DNA from: Pseudomonas sp. efr-133-TYG-5
GTDB lineage: Bacteria > Pseudomonadota > Gammaproteobacteria > Pseudomonadales > Pseudomonadaceae
Direction of reading: 5' to 3'
Length of the DNA: 64,000 bases
Assembly: GCF_030209175.1 (NCBI RefSeq)
Contig: NZ_JARVSM010000001.1
Location: 1,426,001-1,490,000, forward strand
Shown in pieces: positions 1-9,978 of this stretch. The first letter of the stretch is position 1; the number at the start of each line of letters is the position of its first letter. The notes under the pieces were generated by a model. The model was given only the letters and a program-made list of their open reading frames with translations. It was not told where the DNA came from and did not search any database. The position numbers and the translations under genes were made by a program.

Positions 1-479
1 TCCAGCTCTGCGACAAATCGTAGCACCAGAATTTCCCGGTCGATCGGGTTCACATACACCAGCCAGCGATCGAGTCCGCCCTTTTCCTCCGGTTTCGGCG
101 CCTTTTCTTCGGACGCCTCCTCGAGGGGGTCAAGACTCAAAGCGTCCATCAAGCGACGCTTTCGCCGTTCCTTCCGATACTGCGTGATGCATTCGTTGTA
201 AGTGATGCTATAGAGCCATGTCTTGAACTTCGATTTCCCCTCGAAGTTCTTCAGGCCGTACAGCACCTTCAACATCACTTCCTGACAGACATCGTCCGCG
301 TCGCGATCGTTCCCAAGATATCGTGCACAGACGTTAAATAATGTTCGCTGGTAACGCCGCATCAGTTCTTCGTACGCGCGCGTCACGTGAAACAGCTCGG
401 TATGCGAGCGCGCGACCAACTCCTCATCAGAGAGCTCGCGGGGGTCGTAGCGCGTGGATAGCGTTTGGGCTTTATTCAA
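1..479 (-). CDS. sigX: ECF sigma factor SigX (C-terminal end off window)
   Basis: Extracytoplasmic-function sigma factor that directs RNA polymerase to envelope and fatty-acid genes, including the neighbouring cmpX and oprF in other pseudomonads (established knowledge). The translation holds region 2, with the core-binding and -10 recognition helices (RDADDVCQEVMLKVL, then FKTWLYSITYNEC), a basic/acidic linker, and the start of region 4 (NPIDREILVLRFVAELE). The region 4 helix-turn-helix lies beyond base 1. I start it at TTG 479 (NKAQTLSTRYDPREL), because this matches the known N-terminus and no ATG or GTG lies close upstream in frame. It is the last of four minus-strand genes with cmaX, crfX and cmpX, with a 90-base gap to cmpX. 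Identity is confident; the start codon is fairly sure. Confidence 0.93.
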   Translation of the reverse strand, partial: MNKAQTLSTRYDPRELSDEELVARSHTELFHVTRAYEELMRRYQRTLFNVCARYLGNDRDADDVCQEVMLKVLYGLKNFEGKSKFKTWLYSITYNECITQYRKERRKRRLMDALSLDPLEEASEEKAPKPEEKGGLDRWLVYVNPIDREILVLRFVAEL

Positions 480-569
480 AACAAGTCGTGCCGACAGTCA
501 GGTCAATGTCCACCGCAGCCAGCGTCAGCTGGCATTTTGCGGCGGCATACATTAGCAGGGTTTGCCGGG

Positions 570-1394
570 TTAGCGGCTACTCACATGCTGCTCCAGCAGG
601 ATCCGATTGGAGAGTGAGACTAGCTCACCCTCATCGGTCAGCAATGTGGTTTTAACCGTGCCGATCTCCTCGATCTGGCCTTCGACCTCGCCAACACGCA
701 CTTGTTGCCCAACCTGATACAACTCACGCACATAGATTCCCGCAAGAATCTGACCGGCAATTTCCCGGCTTCCCAACCCCATGGCCAGCGCAACCGCCAG
801 ACCAACGGTAATCAATACGATGACAATCACATGGTTCAGCAGGTCGGTCTTGACTTCGAGCTGACTGATCGCAACCGAGATGCTGATGATGATCACCAGC
901 CCCTGGGCAATACGCCCCAACCCCGAAGCGTAGTCCAGACCTACGCCTTCTGCCGCCCCGCGTACCAGGCCGTTGGCCAGTTGCGCCAGCAGCACACCCA
1001 CCAGCAACACCAGCGCGGCGCCGAAGACTTTCGGCAGATACAGCGCCAGCATGTCCAGCGTAGCTGAAACTCGCTCGAGTCCAAGGGATTCTGCTGCAGA
1101 AACCAGAAAAATCAGCAGAACGAACCAATAGACAATTTTGCCGATCAACGTCGAAATCGGTACTTGCAGGCCGGCGCGCGACAGCAGTTTGGTCAGCCCG
1201 GTGCCGCCCATCAGGCGATCGAGGCCGAGCTTGGCGAGCAACTTGGACAGCAAGGTGTCCAGCAGCTTGGCCACGACGAAACCCAGCAGCAGCACGACCA
1301 GTGCGCCGAACAGATTCGGAATGAAGTTGGCGACTTTGGTCCACAACGCAGTCATTGCAGTGACGAGGCTCTGAGTCCAGAGATCTAATTCCAT
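570..1394 (-). CDS. cmpX: CmpX, small-conductance mechanosensitive-type membrane protein
   Basis: Inner-membrane protein of the MscS/TM-helix repeat type, linked to SigX-dependent envelope stress in pseudomonads. About 274 residues with several hydrophobic helices (LFGALVVLLLGFVVAKLL near residue 30, then IVYWFVLLIFLV, VFGAALVLLVGVLLA, LVIIISISVAI and VIVIVLITVGLAVALAMGLG). They are followed by a short beta-rich tail (QVRVGEVEGQIEEIGTVKTTLL) that corresponds to the MscS middle domain. ATG 1394 is preferred over in-frame TTG 1400, since it gives the usual MELDLW start. The crfX stop lies 2 bases upstream, so the two genes are probably translationally coupled. Its substrate or gating stimulus cannot be read from sequence. 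Confidence 0.9.
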   Translation of the reverse strand: MELDLWTQSLVTAMTALWTKVANFIPNLFGALVVLLLGFVVAKLLDTLLSKLLAKLGLDRLMGGTGLTKLLSRAGLQVPISTLIGKIVYWFVLLIFLVSAAESLGLERVSATLDMLALYLPKVFGAALVLLVGVLLAQLANGLVRGAAEGVGLDYASGLGRIAQGLVIIISISVAISQLEVKTDLLNHVIVIVLITVGLAVALAMGLGSREIAGQILAGIYVRELYQVGQQVRVGEVEGQIEEIGTVKTTLLTDEGELVSLSNRILLEQHVSSR

Positions 1395-1396
1395 GT

Positions 1397-1645
1397 TCAA
1401 TCAGCCTTATCAGCAGTGCGAGCAGTAGGTTTACGAAGACGGGAAACCGGCGCGACATGGGCCGAGCCGTTGTTCAGGGCGATCATCAGCGCGGGCAGCC
1501 AGCGGCCCAGCAGGCTGAAAAGATCACCGGCGCCCACCTGGCGGTTGGCGGTTTTGAGTACGCGACCCAGGCAGGCATCGTCGTCGCGGCTGGACGGCGA
1601 AGCGTTGAGCATGTCGCGCAGAGACTGTTCAAACGGATCGTGCAT
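1397..1645 (-). CDS. crfX: CrfX, small conserved protein of the sigX locus
   Basis: An 82-residue, mostly polar protein found between cmaX and cmpX in pseudomonads; its biochemical role is unknown. The middle holds one mildly hydrophobic stretch (LFSLLGRWLPALMIALNN) and the tail is basic. ATG 1645 is chosen because a GAGAGG ribosome-binding site sits at proper distance. In-frame GTG 1651 lies inside that site and would be too close. It ends 2 bases before cmpX and starts 63 bases after cmaX stops, so it belongs to the same minus-strand operon. The name rests on position and on the remembered family, not on a functional motif. Confidence 0.82.
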   Translation of the reverse strand: MHDPFEQSLRDMLNASPSSRDDDACLGRVLKTANRQVGAGDLFSLLGRWLPALMIALNNGSAHVAPVSRLRKPTARTADKAD

Positions 1646-1708
1646 ACGCACCTCTCGTGATGTCTGTGAAAGACGCGGGCAAATCTGGTCGGGTCACATG
1701 CTGCATCG

Positions 1709-2704
1709 TCATACCCAGCGCAAACGGCGGAACAACCACCATTGTCCGAGCGCCACCGTGACCATCAACAGGCACGCCACCAGGAAGCCGTAGGGGCTCC
1801 CGGAAAGTGGAATGCCACCGACGTTGATCCCCAGCAGGCCGGTGAGAAAACTCATCGGCAGAAAGATCCCGGTAATGATCCCGAAGCGATACATGGTGCG
1901 ATTCATACGCACGCTCAAACGCCGGTCTTCCGCCTCCAGCACAAGCCCCATGCGCTCTCGAGTCAATTCCAGCTCTTCGAGATAGCGGGTCAGGCTGTTG
2001 TTCAATTCATTCCAGTAGTCAGCGTCGTCATCGACGAACCACGGCAGTTTTATCCGCGTCAGCTGGCCGAAAATGTCCCGCTGCGGCGCAAGGAAACGCT
2101 TGAGTCCGGCCGCACGCCGGCGAATGTGCAAAATGGAGCCGTGCTCGGGGGTATACCGTTCGTCGGCATCCAGTTTTTCTTCCTCTTCATCGACCAGTTC
2201 CGACAGGCAGGTGACCAGGTCCTGCACCTTGTTGGTGAGAAACTGCGCCAGATACAGGATCAGTTCGGAAGCGGTTTTCGGCCCTTTGCCCTCTCCCAGC
2301 AACGCGAGCAACTCGTCGGTGGCGCGCAATGGTCGCAGGCGCAGGGAAATGACCCGTTGCGCAGAGGCGAAGATCCTCACCGAGACCATGTCTTCCGGCT
2401 CGGCGCCCGGATTGAGATTGACCCCGCGCAGAAACAGCAGCAGTTCGCTATCGGCCAGTGGCAGCAGGCGCGGCCGGGTGTTCTCTTCGAGCAACAGGTC
2501 GCAGGTGAACTCGTTAAGGCCACTGGACTTGCGCAACCAGGTCTGGGTCTGCGGATGACTGCGATCCCAGTGCAGCCACAGGCTTTCATGGGCCTGCAGC
2601 TGCAAGTCGTCGAGTTCAGTCCGGGCTATCGAACGCGCACCGCCTTTACCGTCCAGCACCAGGGCATGCACCAGCCCCCACTGCGCGTTTTCTTCCTCGA
2701 ACAT
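1709..2704 (-). CDS. cmaX: CmaX, CorA/ZntB-type divalent cation transporter
   Basis: About 331 residues with the 2-TM-GxN architecture. A long acidic cytoplasmic domain contains charged helices (LVDEEEEKLDADE), and two C-terminal transmembrane helices (FGIITGIFLPMSFLTGLLG and YGFLVACLLMVTVALGQWW) flank the periplasmic loop. The signature between them is GINVGGIP rather than the GMN of classical CorA. This fits the ZntB-like branch, so zinc or proton-coupled transport is as plausible as magnesium. ATG 2704 is preferred over GTG 2710, because AGGGG lies 5 bases before the ATG. First gene of the cmaX-crfX-cmpX-sigX series; rraA ends upstream of it with a 24-base gap and may be co-transcribed. 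Confidence 0.88.
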   Translation of the reverse strand: MFEEENAQWGLVHALVLDGKGGARSIARTELDDLQLQAHESLWLHWDRSHPQTQTWLRKSSGLNEFTCDLLLEENTRPRLLPLADSELLLFLRGVNLNPGAEPEDMVSVRIFASAQRVISLRLRPLRATDELLALLGEGKGPKTASELILYLAQFLTNKVQDLVTCLSELVDEEEEKLDADERYTPEHGSILHIRRRAAGLKRFLAPQRDIFGQLTRIKLPWFVDDDADYWNELNNSLTRYLEELELTRERMGLVLEAEDRRLSVRMNRTMYRFGIITGIFLPMSFLTGLLGINVGGIPLSGSPYGFLVACLLMVTVALGQWWLFRRLRWV

Positions 2705-2728
2705 CCTCACCCCTGTGCGTACCGCGAT

Positions 2729-3220
2729 TTATTCAGGCATCTGCAGCGGGCTCGGCGAAACGATCACGCCGTTGTTGTCCGCATAGATGTAGTGGCCCGG
2801 ATGGAACGTCACGCCGGCGAAAGTCACCGCTACGTTGAGGTCGCCGATACCGCGTTTTTCGGTCTTCATCGGGTGGCTGGCAAGGGCCTGCACGCCGAGG
2901 TCGGTCTGGGCAATGACGTCGACGTCGCGGATGCAACCGTAGATCACCATGCCTTCCCAACCGTTTTTCGCCGCTTTCTCAGCGATCATGTCGCCCAGCA
3001 GCGCACGGCGCAGGGAACCGCCGCCATCGACCACCAGCACCTTGCCGTTGCCCTTGAGCTCGGCCTGTTCCTTGACCAGCGAGTTGTCTTCGAAGCATTT
3101 GACGGTCACGATTTCGCCGCCGAAGGAATCACGGCCGCCGAAATTGCTGAACATCGGTTCCAGCACCTGTACCAGCTCCGGATAGGCGTCGCACAGGTCA
3201 GGCGTGAGGTAATGGTTCAT
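2729..3220 (-). CDS. rraA: RraA, ribonuclease E activity regulator A
   Basis: Binds RNase E and tempers mRNA decay in gamma-proteobacteria. The same fold also occurs in HMG/CHA aldolases, so weak aldolase activity is possible. The 163 residues match the RraA core: [21 protein letters not shown] near the start, [17 protein letters not shown] at 62-78, then [15 protein letters not shown] and [15 protein letters not shown]. Length is normal for the family. ATG 3220 follows an AGGAG site. A 226-base gap upstream, which carries the promoter region, separates it from the hydrolase gene, while the downstream gap to cmaX is only 24 bases. A second RNase E regulator, rraB, lies at 50694. Confidence 0.95.
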   Translation of the reverse strand: MNHYLTPDLCDAYPELVQVLEPMFSNFGGRDSFGGEIVTVKCFEDNSLVKEQAELKGNGKVLVVDGGGSLRRALLGDMIAEKAAKNGWEGMVIYGCIRDVDVIAQTDLGVQALASHPMKTEKRGIGDLNVAVTFAGVTFHPGHYIYADNNGVIVSPSPLQMPE

Positions 3221-3446
3221 CGAAAAACTCCTGTAACAAGGAAGACGATCAAGGATGTCGCACTCTTGTGAAACGAGTCCCGGCGGTCGCTGTTTACCTT
3301 AGTTCATGCCATGGTCGCTGAGCGAACCTGAACAAACGCTGAAACGTAATAGCTAAATAGCCACCAAATATGACCGGAACAGCACAATGCGTCATATCTT
3401 AGCCGCAAGCCGCCTCGAACGAAACGCCCTTTTCCGCGCTCCGCGC

Positions 3447-4436
3447 TTACCCCGCCGCTGCCAGATCGCTCTTCTGGTCCAGTAACGGTGTGTGCTGATC
3501 CGCCAGCCAGCGTGCCACCAATGGCCAGACCTCTGCCTGCGCTGCCTTGCTCACCAGCATTTCGACGTGGCCGAAATTATCCTTGAAACCCTGTTCGCGT
3601 CCCAGATTGATGAACTGCTTGTGCTCGGAACCGATCTGCTCGAACAGTTTGCGACAGGCCCAGGCCGGATCCTGATGATCGCCGGCCGCCGTCACGGTCA
3701 GCACCGGCACCTGGACGTCGGCCAGCCCGGCCCACCAATCCTTGTCCTTGTCGCCGAAACGGCCGAACAGGCCATACCAGCGCATGCTTTCCAGGGCCAG
3801 ACCGATCGGCTCGTCCTCCGGGCCGCGCTTGAGGCGCGAGCCGGACAACTGGGCGAAACGCTTGAGAATGAAGCGCCCGCTCCACTCCACCGGCGGAATC
3901 TTCAACGGCCAGTAGGTGCGGCTGACCTGGGTGCCGAAAAACGCCGCCGAGGCCACCGCCGGTTCGCCGAGGTATTCGCCGCCCAGCGCCGCCGCCAGGG
4001 TGATGCCACCCAGCGAATGGCCGATCCAGTGCGGCACCTGGCCACTTTGTTCGCGAACGAACGCGGCAATCGCCGGCAGATCGTAGCGTGCGTAGTCGGC
4101 GACGCGGTTGCGCCGGTAGTCCTCGTTGCGCTGCGACAGGCCGTGGCCGCGCATCTCCGGGATCCACACGTCGTAACCCAGGCGCGTCAGGTAAGCGCCT
4201 AGCCCCAGGCCCTTGGGCGAAAACCAGAAGCGTCGGTTGGAAAAGCTGCCGTGCAGCAGAATCACCGGCACGCCGCGCACCGCAGGTTCATCGGCCATGC
4301 CCAGGCGGGTGACCGCAATCTCCACGGACCAGTCCGGGCTGTTGCCCGGTTTCAAACGATAAACGTCTTCGCTCAGATCGCCGCGCCGTTCGGCGCTGAT
4401 CAGGGCGACAGGAAATAGGTTGCTGCTGCTTTGCAT
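3447..4436 (-). CDS. alpha/beta hydrolase (lipase/esterase type)
   Basis: 329-residue alpha/beta hydrolase, probably a cytoplasmic esterase or lipase. The oxyanion region is VILLHGSF (58-65). The nucleophile elbow is GHSLGG with Ser141, a catalytic Asp candidate lies in TAAGDHQDP, and the His is in NFGHVEML near the C-terminus. RGHGLSQRN is the usual strand-5 loop. ATG 4436 is used because the longer in-frame start has no ribosome-binding site and adds a non-conserved Cys/Arg-rich stretch. It sits alone between ppsA and rraA, with a REP pair just upstream. The substrate is unknown. In P. aeruginosa the corresponding gene also lies beside ppsA (from memory). Confidence 0.85.
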   Translation of the reverse strand: MQSSSNLFPVALISAERRGDLSEDVYRLKPGNSPDWSVEIAVTRLGMADEPAVRGVPVILLHGSFSNRRFWFSPKGLGLGAYLTRLGYDVWIPEMRGHGLSQRNEDYRRNRVADYARYDLPAIAAFVREQSGQVPHWIGHSLGGITLAAALGGEYLGEPAVASAAFFGTQVSRTYWPLKIPPVEWSGRFILKRFAQLSGSRLKRGPEDEPIGLALESMRWYGLFGRFGDKDKDWWAGLADVQVPVLTVTAAGDHQDPAWACRKLFEQIGSEHKQFINLGREQGFKDNFGHVEMLVSKAAQAEVWPLVARWLADQHTPLLDQKSDLAAAG

Positions 4437-4503
4437 AATGCTCTTGCACAAAAAAGGGCGGCATCTACAGGAGCCCGCCCTACTCAAATCTCAAACCCGC
4501 CTC

Positions 4504-4609
4504 CTGTGGGAGTGAGCCTGCTCGCGAAAGCGGAGTGTCAGCCAACATCACTGTTGAATGTTACTTTGCCTTCTTCGGAACGCCGCCCGGAGCAGGCTCG
4601 CTCCCACAA
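4504..4609. repeat. REP inverted pair
   Basis: Two copies of the GGGAGCGAGCCTGCTCGCGA-type palindrome in opposite orientation (4504-4528 and 4589-4609), separated by about 60 bases. They lie between the hydrolase start and the ppsA stop. Such pairs can fold in mRNA and may act as 3' stabilisers or attenuators after ppsA. Confidence 0.85.
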
Positions 4610-4634
4610 GGGGAACGGGCCGTTCACATATGTA

Positions 4635-7010
4635 TCAAGCCTGGGCCTGGCCTTCGGCGAGGAAGAACCAGGTTTCCAGCACGGTATCCGGGTTCAGCGA
4701 CACGCTTTCGATGCCCTGTTCCATCAGCCATTTGGCCAGGTCAGGGTGGTCCGAAGGGCCCTGACCGCAGATGCCGATGTACTTGCCGGCCTTGTTGCAC
4801 GCGGCAATGGCGTTGGCCAGCAGTTTCTTCACCGCCGGATTACGCTCGTCGAACAGGTGCGCGATGATCCCCGAGTCGCGATCCAGGCCCAGGGTCAGCT
4901 GGGTCAGGTCGTTGGAACCGATGGAGAAACCGTCGAAGAATTCGAGGAATTCTTCGGCCAGGATCGCGTTGGACGGCAGTTCGCACATCATGATCACGCG
5001 CAGACCGTTGTCGCCACGGGCCAGGCCGTTCTCGGCAAGCAGGTCGACCACCTGGCTGGCTTCGCCGAGGGTACGCACGAACGGCACCATGATTTCGACG
5101 TTGGTCAGGCCCATCTCGTTGCGCACGCGTTTCAGCGCACGGCACTCGAGTTCGAAGCAGTCACGGAACGATTCGCTGATGTAACGCGAGGCGCCACGGA
5201 AACCGAGCATCGGGTTTTCTTCTTCCGGCTCGTACAGCTTGCCGCCGATCAGGTTGGCGTATTCGTTGGACTTGAAGTCCGACAGGCGCACGATGACTTT
5301 CTTCGGCGCGAAGGCGGCGGCCAGGGTGCTGATGCCCTCGACCAGCTTCTCGACGTAGAAACCGACCGGATCGTCGTAACCGGCGATGCGCTTGTCGACG
5401 CTTTCCTTGATGTCCTGCGGCAGGCCGTCGTAGTTCAACAGCGCTTTCGGGTGGACGCCGATCATGCGGTTGATGATGAACTCCAGACGGGCCAGGCCGA
5501 CACCGGCGTTCGGCAACTGCGCGAAGTCGAAGGCGCGGTCCGGGTTGCCGACGTTCATCATGATCTTGAACGGGAGCTCCGGCATGGCGTCGACGGAGTT
5601 CTTCTTGATGTCGAAGCCCAGTTCGCCTTCGAAGATGTATCCGGTGTCGCCTTCGGCGCAGGACACGGTCACGCCCTGGCCATCTTTCAGCAGTTGGGTG
5701 GCGTTGCCGCAACCGACGACCGCAGGAATGCCCAGCTCACGGGCGATGATCGCCGCGTGGCAGGTACGGCCGCCACGGTTGGTGACGATGGCGCTGGCGC
5801 GCTTCATGACCGGTTCCCAGTCCGGGTCGGTCATGTCGGAAACCAGCACGTCGCCCGGCTGGACCTTGTCCATCTCGGACACGTCCTTGATGATCCGTAC
5901 CTTGCCGGCGCCGATGCGCTGGCCAATGGCGCGACCTTCGACCAGCACGGTGCCGGTCTCTTTCAGCAGGTAACGTTCCATGACGTTGGCCTGGGTGCGG
6001 CTCTTCACGGTTTCCGGACGGGCCTGCACGATGTACAGCTTGCCGTCGTCACCGTCCTTCGCCCATTCGATGTCCATCGGGCAGCCGTAGTGCTTCTCGA
6101 TGATCATCGCCTGCTTGGCCAGCTCGCTGACTTCGGCATCGGTCAGGCAGAAACGCGCGCGCTCGGCCTTGTCGACGTCGACGGTCTTCACCGAACGACC
6201 GGCCTTGGCTTCGTCGCCGTAGATCATCTTGATCGCTTTGCTGCCCAGGTTGCGGCGCAGGATCGCCGGACGACCGGCTTCCAGGGTGCCCTTGTGCACA
6301 TAGAATTCGTCAGGGTTGACCGCGCCCTGGACAACGGTTTCGCCCAGGCCGTAGGCGCCGGTGATGAACACCACGTCACGGAAGCCGGATTCGGTATCGA
6401 GGGTGAACATCACGCCGGCGGTGCCGGTTTCCGAGCGCACCATGCGCTGCACGCCAGCGGACAGGGCGACCAGTTTGTGGTCGAAGCCCTGGTGCACGCG
6501 GTAGGAAATCGCCCGGTCGTTGAACAGCGAAGCGAACACCTCTTTGGCGGCGCGAATGACGTTTTCCACGCCACGGATGTTCAGGAAGGTTTCCTGCTGG
6601 CCGGCGAACGAAGCGTCCGGCAAGTCTTCGGCGGTGGCGGAGGAACGCACGGCCACGGCCACGTCAGGGTTACCGGCCGACAGCGCGGCGAACGCGGTGC
6701 GGATCTCGGTGTTCAGTTTTTCCGGGAATTCGGCTTCCATGATCCATTGCCGAATCTGTGCGCCGGTCTTGGCCAGCGCGTTGACGTCATCGACGTCGAG
6801 CGCGTCGAGGGCCTTGTGGATCTGATCATTCAGGCCGCTCAGTTCGAGGAAGTCGCGATAGGCCTGGGCGGTGGTGGCGAAGCCGCCAGGGACCGACACA
6901 CCGGCGCCTGCCAGGTTGCTGATCATCTCGCCCAGGGATGCGTTCTTGCCCCCCACATGCTCAACATCGTGTTTGCCGAGCTTATCGAGGGAAACTACGT
7001 ACTCTACCAA
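4635..7010 (-). CDS. ppsA: Phosphoenolpyruvate synthase (pyruvate, water dikinase)
   Basis: Makes PEP from pyruvate and ATP, releasing AMP and phosphate, for gluconeogenesis. The 791 residues match the family length. An N-terminal ATP-grasp domain ([34 protein letters not shown]) is followed by the swivelling phosphohistidine domain, with [14 protein letters not shown] carrying His418. The C-terminal PEP/pyruvate TIM barrel includes [19 protein letters not shown] and the catalytic-Cys loop [11 protein letters not shown]. The start is TTG 7010, giving [12 protein letters not shown], with GGAGAG correctly spaced; no ATG fits. It is divergent from its regulator ppsR, with 174 bases between the two starts that must hold both promoters. 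Confidence 0.97.
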   Translation of the reverse strand: MVEYVVSLDKLGKHDVEHVGGKNASLGEMISNLAGAGVSVPGGFATTAQAYRDFLELSGLNDQIHKALDALDVDDVNALAKTGAQIRQWIMEAEFPEKLNTEIRTAFAALSAGNPDVAVAVRSSATAEDLPDASFAGQQETFLNIRGVENVIRAAKEVFASLFNDRAISYRVHQGFDHKLVALSAGVQRMVRSETGTAGVMFTLDTESGFRDVVFITGAYGLGETVVQGAVNPDEFYVHKGTLEAGRPAILRRNLGSKAIKMIYGDEAKAGRSVKTVDVDKAERARFCLTDAEVSELAKQAMIIEKHYGCPMDIEWAKDGDDGKLYIVQARPETVKSRTQANVMERYLLKETGTVLVEGRAIGQRIGAGKVRIIKDVSEMDKVQPGDVLVSDMTDPDWEPVMKRASAIVTNRGGRTCHAAIIARELGIPAVVGCGNATQLLKDGQGVTVSCAEGDTGYIFEGELGFDIKKNSVDAMPELPFKIMMNVGNPDRAFDFAQLPNAGVGLARLEFIINRMIGVHPKALLNYDGLPQDIKESVDKRIAGYDDPVGFYVEKLVEGISTLAAAFAPKKVIVRLSDFKSNEYANLIGGKLYEPEEENPMLGFRGASRYISESFRDCFELECRALKRVRNEMGLTNVEIMVPFVRTLGEASQVVDLLAENGLARGDNGLRVIMMCELPSNAILAEEFLEFFDGFSIGSNDLTQLTLGLDRDSGIIAHLFDERNPAVKKLLANAIAACNKAGKYIGICGQGPSDHPDLAKWLMEQGIESVSLNPDTVLETWFFLAEGQAQA

Positions 7011-7184
7011 GGTGATCTCTCCACTAACTGTGTTGGAAAAGCTCAGAAACCGGCGGCTCGGGAGAGCATTGGCCGGTTGTATGGCCTGGACCTGGAAAAT
7101 AAGTGAGAATGCGGGCCATTGGCGGCCGGCAAATCGCGCCTATCATATCCAAGATTGATGACTAGCTTAAGGCCCAAGGTGCAA

Positions 7185-8003
7185 ATGAAACGATCTGCTT
7201 TCTTTATCTCCGATGGCACCGGCATCACCGCCGAAACCCTGGGTCAAAGCCTCCTGGCGCAGTTCGAAAACATTACCTTCAGCAAATTCACGCGACCGTA
7301 CATCGACAGCGTGGAAAAAGCCCGGGCCATGGTACAGCAAATCAATAAGGCCGCCGAAACCGACGGCTTCCGGCCGATCATCTTCGACACCATCGTCAAT
7401 CAGGACATTCGTGAGATTCTCGCGACGTCCAATGGTTTCATGATCGACATTTTCTCGACCTTCCTCGCCCCGCTCGAGCAGGAACTGACCGAGCATTCGT
7501 CCTACACCGTGGGCAAATCCCACTCGATCGGCCACAACTCCAATTACATGGAGCGCATCGAGGCGGTGAACTTCGCGCTCGACAACGACGACGGCGCGCG
7601 CACCCACTATTACGACAAGGCGGACCTGATACTAGTGGGCGTGTCGCGTTGTGGTAAGACGCCGACGTGTCTGTACATGGCGATGCAGTTCGGCATCCGC
7701 GCGGCCAACTATCCGCTCACCGAAGACGACATGGAGCGCCTGACCCTGCCGGCCGCCCTGCGCGCGCACCAGCACAAGCTGTTCGGCCTGACCATCGACC
7801 CCGACCGCCTCACCGCGATTCGCAACGAGCGCAAGCCCAACAGCCGCTACTCGAGCTACGCCCAGTGCGAATTCGAAGTGCGCGAGGTGGAAAACCTGTT
7901 CCGCCGCGAGAACATCCCGCACATCAACTCCACGCATTTTTCCGTGGAAGAGATTTCCGCGAAGATCCTCGTGGAAAAAGGCGTGGAGCGGCGCTTCAAA
8001 TAG
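7185..8003 (+). CDS. ppsR: PpsR, PEP synthase regulatory kinase/pyrophosphorylase
   Basis: DUF299-family enzyme that inactivates PEP synthase by ADP-dependent threonine phosphorylation and reactivates it by phosphate-dependent dephosphorylation. 272 residues start [18 protein letters not shown], with the family P-loop GVSRCGKT at 152-159 and [16 protein letters not shown] further on. ATG 7185 is chosen (AAGGTG before it) rather than an upstream in-frame ATG, because [13 protein letters not shown] is the conserved N-terminus. Divergent from ppsA, the usual arrangement in pseudomonads. Downstream lies only a REP cluster before the convergent prpD. Confidence 0.96.
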   Translation: MKRSAFFISDGTGITAETLGQSLLAQFENITFSKFTRPYIDSVEKARAMVQQINKAAETDGFRPIIFDTIVNQDIREILATSNGFMIDIFSTFLAPLEQELTEHSSYTVGKSHSIGHNSNYMERIEAVNFALDNDDGARTHYYDKADLILVGVSRCGKTPTCLYMAMQFGIRAANYPLTEDDMERLTLPAALRAHQHKLFGLTIDPDRLTAIRNERKPNSRYSSYAQCEFEVREVENLFRRENIPHINSTHFSVEEISAKILVEKGVERRFK

Positions 8004-8025
8004 ATTTGTAGCGTCCTTGCAGCCG

Positions 8026-8282
8026 CCATCGCTGGCAAGCCAGCTCCCACAGGGCTTGTGGTGTACGCAGATTTTGCATTCAAAACAAAACCCTGTGGGA
8101 GCGTGGCTTGCCCGCGCTTTGGCACTTTCGCAGGCAAGCCCGCTCCCACAGCGTTTCAGAGTGTTCACGCAGGCTGTGCTGGGCTCAAAACCTTGTGGGC
8201 GTGGGCTTGCCCGCGAAGGCGATGGCACATCCAGCATTGATGTGGCCTGACACACCGCGGGCGCGAGCAGGCTCACGCCCGC
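8026..8282. repeat. REP cluster of about five palindromic units
   Basis: The 303 bases between the convergent ppsR and prpD stops hold at least five REP-like units, at about 8026-8053, 8091-8116, 8128-8151, 8190-8218 and 8259-8282. They alternate in orientation and vary in core (GGCTTGCCCGCG and GAGCAGGCTCACGCCCGC variants). No gene or clear T-tailed terminator was seen. The cluster may itself serve as the transcription end and mRNA 3' protection for both genes. Confidence 0.8.
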
Positions 8283-8306
8283 AATTGGTCTTCAATGCTC
8301 GCGTGG

Positions 8307-9791
8307 TCAGATCACAAACAGGTCGACGAAACGATTCACGGGGGTCGCTTCAAGCTGCGCCTGATCCTCGCACAACGCGAAGATCTCGCCGCTGCGCTGC
8401 CCGGTGAATCGTGTCAGCAGATTCGCCTTGAACTTGTCCTCCAGCAATGGAATGCCTTCGACTCGGCGCCGACGATGGCCGATCGGGTACTCCACCACCA
8501 CGTTTTCCGTGCTTGAACCGTCCTTGAAGAACACCTGCACCGCGTTGGCGATCGAGCGTTTGTCCGGCTCCAGGTATTCGCGGGTGAATCGCGGTTCTTC
8601 GACGATGAGCATTTTCTCGCGCAGCACATCGATGATCGGGTGGGCCTTGTGGAAATCGTCCTCGTAATGCTCGGCCACCAGATTGCCGAAGGCTAGCGGC
8701 ACCGCCGTCATGTACTGGATGCAGTGATCGCGGTCGGCGGCATTGGCCAGCGGCCCGACCTTGGAAATGATGCGGATCGCCGATTCGTGGGTGGTGATGA
8801 CGATCCGGTCGATTTCGTGCAGGCGATTGCGCACCTGCGGGTGCAAGGTCACGGCCGCTTCACAGGCCGTTTGCGCATGGAATTCGGCGGGGAAGCTGAT
8901 CTTGAAGAGCACGTTTTCCATGACGTAACTGCCGAACGGCCGCGAGAAGATGAAGGCGCGTTTGTCTTCGGGCTTGAGCGCCAGATCGTTGTTGGTGTGG
9001 CTGAACAGAACGTCGTAAAAGCCCCATTGTTTGGCACTCAAGACGCCGGGGATGCCCATCTCGCCGCGCATCGCGATGTCGGCCAGCCGCACGCCACGAC
9101 TGGACGCATCCCCCGCCGCCCAGGATTTGCGCGAGCCGGCATTCGGTGCGTGGCGATAGGTGCGCAGCGCTTGCCCGTCAGCGAACGCATGGGACAACGC
9201 CGACAGCAGCTGCTCGCGATTGGCGCCCATGAGCTTGGCGGTGACGGCGGTCGAGGCGACTTTGACCAGGACCACATGGTCGAGTCCTACGCGATTGAAG
9301 GAGTTTTCCAGGGCAAACACGCCCTGTATCTCATGGGCCATGATCATCGCTTCCAGCACGTCACGAACGGTCAGCGGCGCTTCGCCGTTCGCCAGACGTT
9401 TTTGCGAGAGGTGATCGGCCACCGCGAGAATCGCGCCGAGATTGTCCGAGGGATGCCCCCATTCGGCGGCGAGCCAGGTGTCGTTGTAGTCGAGCCAGCG
9501 CACGATGCAACCGATGTCCCACGCGGCTTTTACCGGATCGAGACGATAGGAGGTGCCAGGGACTCGGGCGCCGAATGGGACGACGGTGCCTTCGACGATT
9601 GGGCCGAGATGCTTGGTGCATTCGGGGAAACGCAAGGCCAGCAGGCCGCAACCCAGGGTGTCCATCAGGCAGTTGCGGGCAGTGTCGAGGGCTTCGGCGG
9701 ATTCGATTTTGTAGGTGAGGACGTAATCGGCGATGTCCTGCAGGACAGCGTCGTAGTCGGGGCGGTTGTTCAAGTCGACGTTGGCGCTCAT
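8307..9791 (-). CDS. prpD: 2-methylcitrate dehydratase PrpD
   Basis: MmgE/PrpD-family dehydratase, 494 residues, the usual length. In the 2-methylcitrate cycle PrpD dehydrates 2-methylcitrate to 2-methyl-cis-aconitate. Where AcnD/PrpF are present, as here, it is partly redundant. Recognised family segments are [19 protein letters not shown] near residue 45, [26 protein letters not shown], and the [24 protein letters not shown] region. ATG 9791 ([14 protein letters not shown]) follows a GAGTGA site; an in-frame TTG at 9809 is less likely. It is the last gene of the operon, separated from prpF by a REP pair. Confidence 0.96.
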   Translation of the reverse strand: MSANVDLNNRPDYDAVLQDIADYVLTYKIESAEALDTARNCLMDTLGCGLLALRFPECTKHLGPIVEGTVVPFGARVPGTSYRLDPVKAAWDIGCIVRWLDYNDTWLAAEWGHPSDNLGAILAVADHLSQKRLANGEAPLTVRDVLEAMIMAHEIQGVFALENSFNRVGLDHVVLVKVASTAVTAKLMGANREQLLSALSHAFADGQALRTYRHAPNAGSRKSWAAGDASSRGVRLADIAMRGEMGIPGVLSAKQWGFYDVLFSHTNNDLALKPEDKRAFIFSRPFGSYVMENVLFKISFPAEFHAQTACEAAVTLHPQVRNRLHEIDRIVITTHESAIRIISKVGPLANAADRDHCIQYMTAVPLAFGNLVAEHYEDDFHKAHPIIDVLREKMLIVEEPRFTREYLEPDKRSIANAVQVFFKDGSSTENVVVEYPIGHRRRRVEGIPLLEDKFKANLLTRFTGQRSGEIFALCEDQAQLEATPVNRFVDLFVI

Positions 9792-9870
9792 GTTCGATTC
9801 ACTCTTCAAAGTGGTTCGTTGATGGGACCTCGGTTCAGGGCTGATTTTGTTCTTATTGAAATGCAGACAA

Positions 9871-9961
9871 CTGTGGGAGCGAGCCTGCTCGCGATTGCGG
9901 TTTATCAGCCGACCTCAATCCTGAATGTCAGTCCGTCATCGCGAGCAGGCTCGCTCCCACG
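9871..9961. repeat. REP inverted pair between prpF and prpD
   Basis: Units at 9871-9895 and 9938-9961 in opposite orientation, both with the canonical GGGAGCGAGCCTGCTCGCGA core. They sit inside the prp operon, in the 187-base gap between the prpF stop and the prpD start. Confidence 0.87.
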
Positions 9962-9978
9962 TGCGCTCGGTGTCGGGA

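Noticed and set aside
4431..7106. Very long plus-strand open frame opposite ppsA
   Set aside because: ppsA on the minus strand is a full-length family match with a good start. The antisense frame is His/Val/Gly/Gln-rich noise caused by high third-position GC, with no domain.
8026..8282. Possible CRISPR array because of repeated units
   Set aside because: Units are imperfect palindromes of alternating orientation with unequal spacing and no unique spacers of equal length; REP elements explain them.
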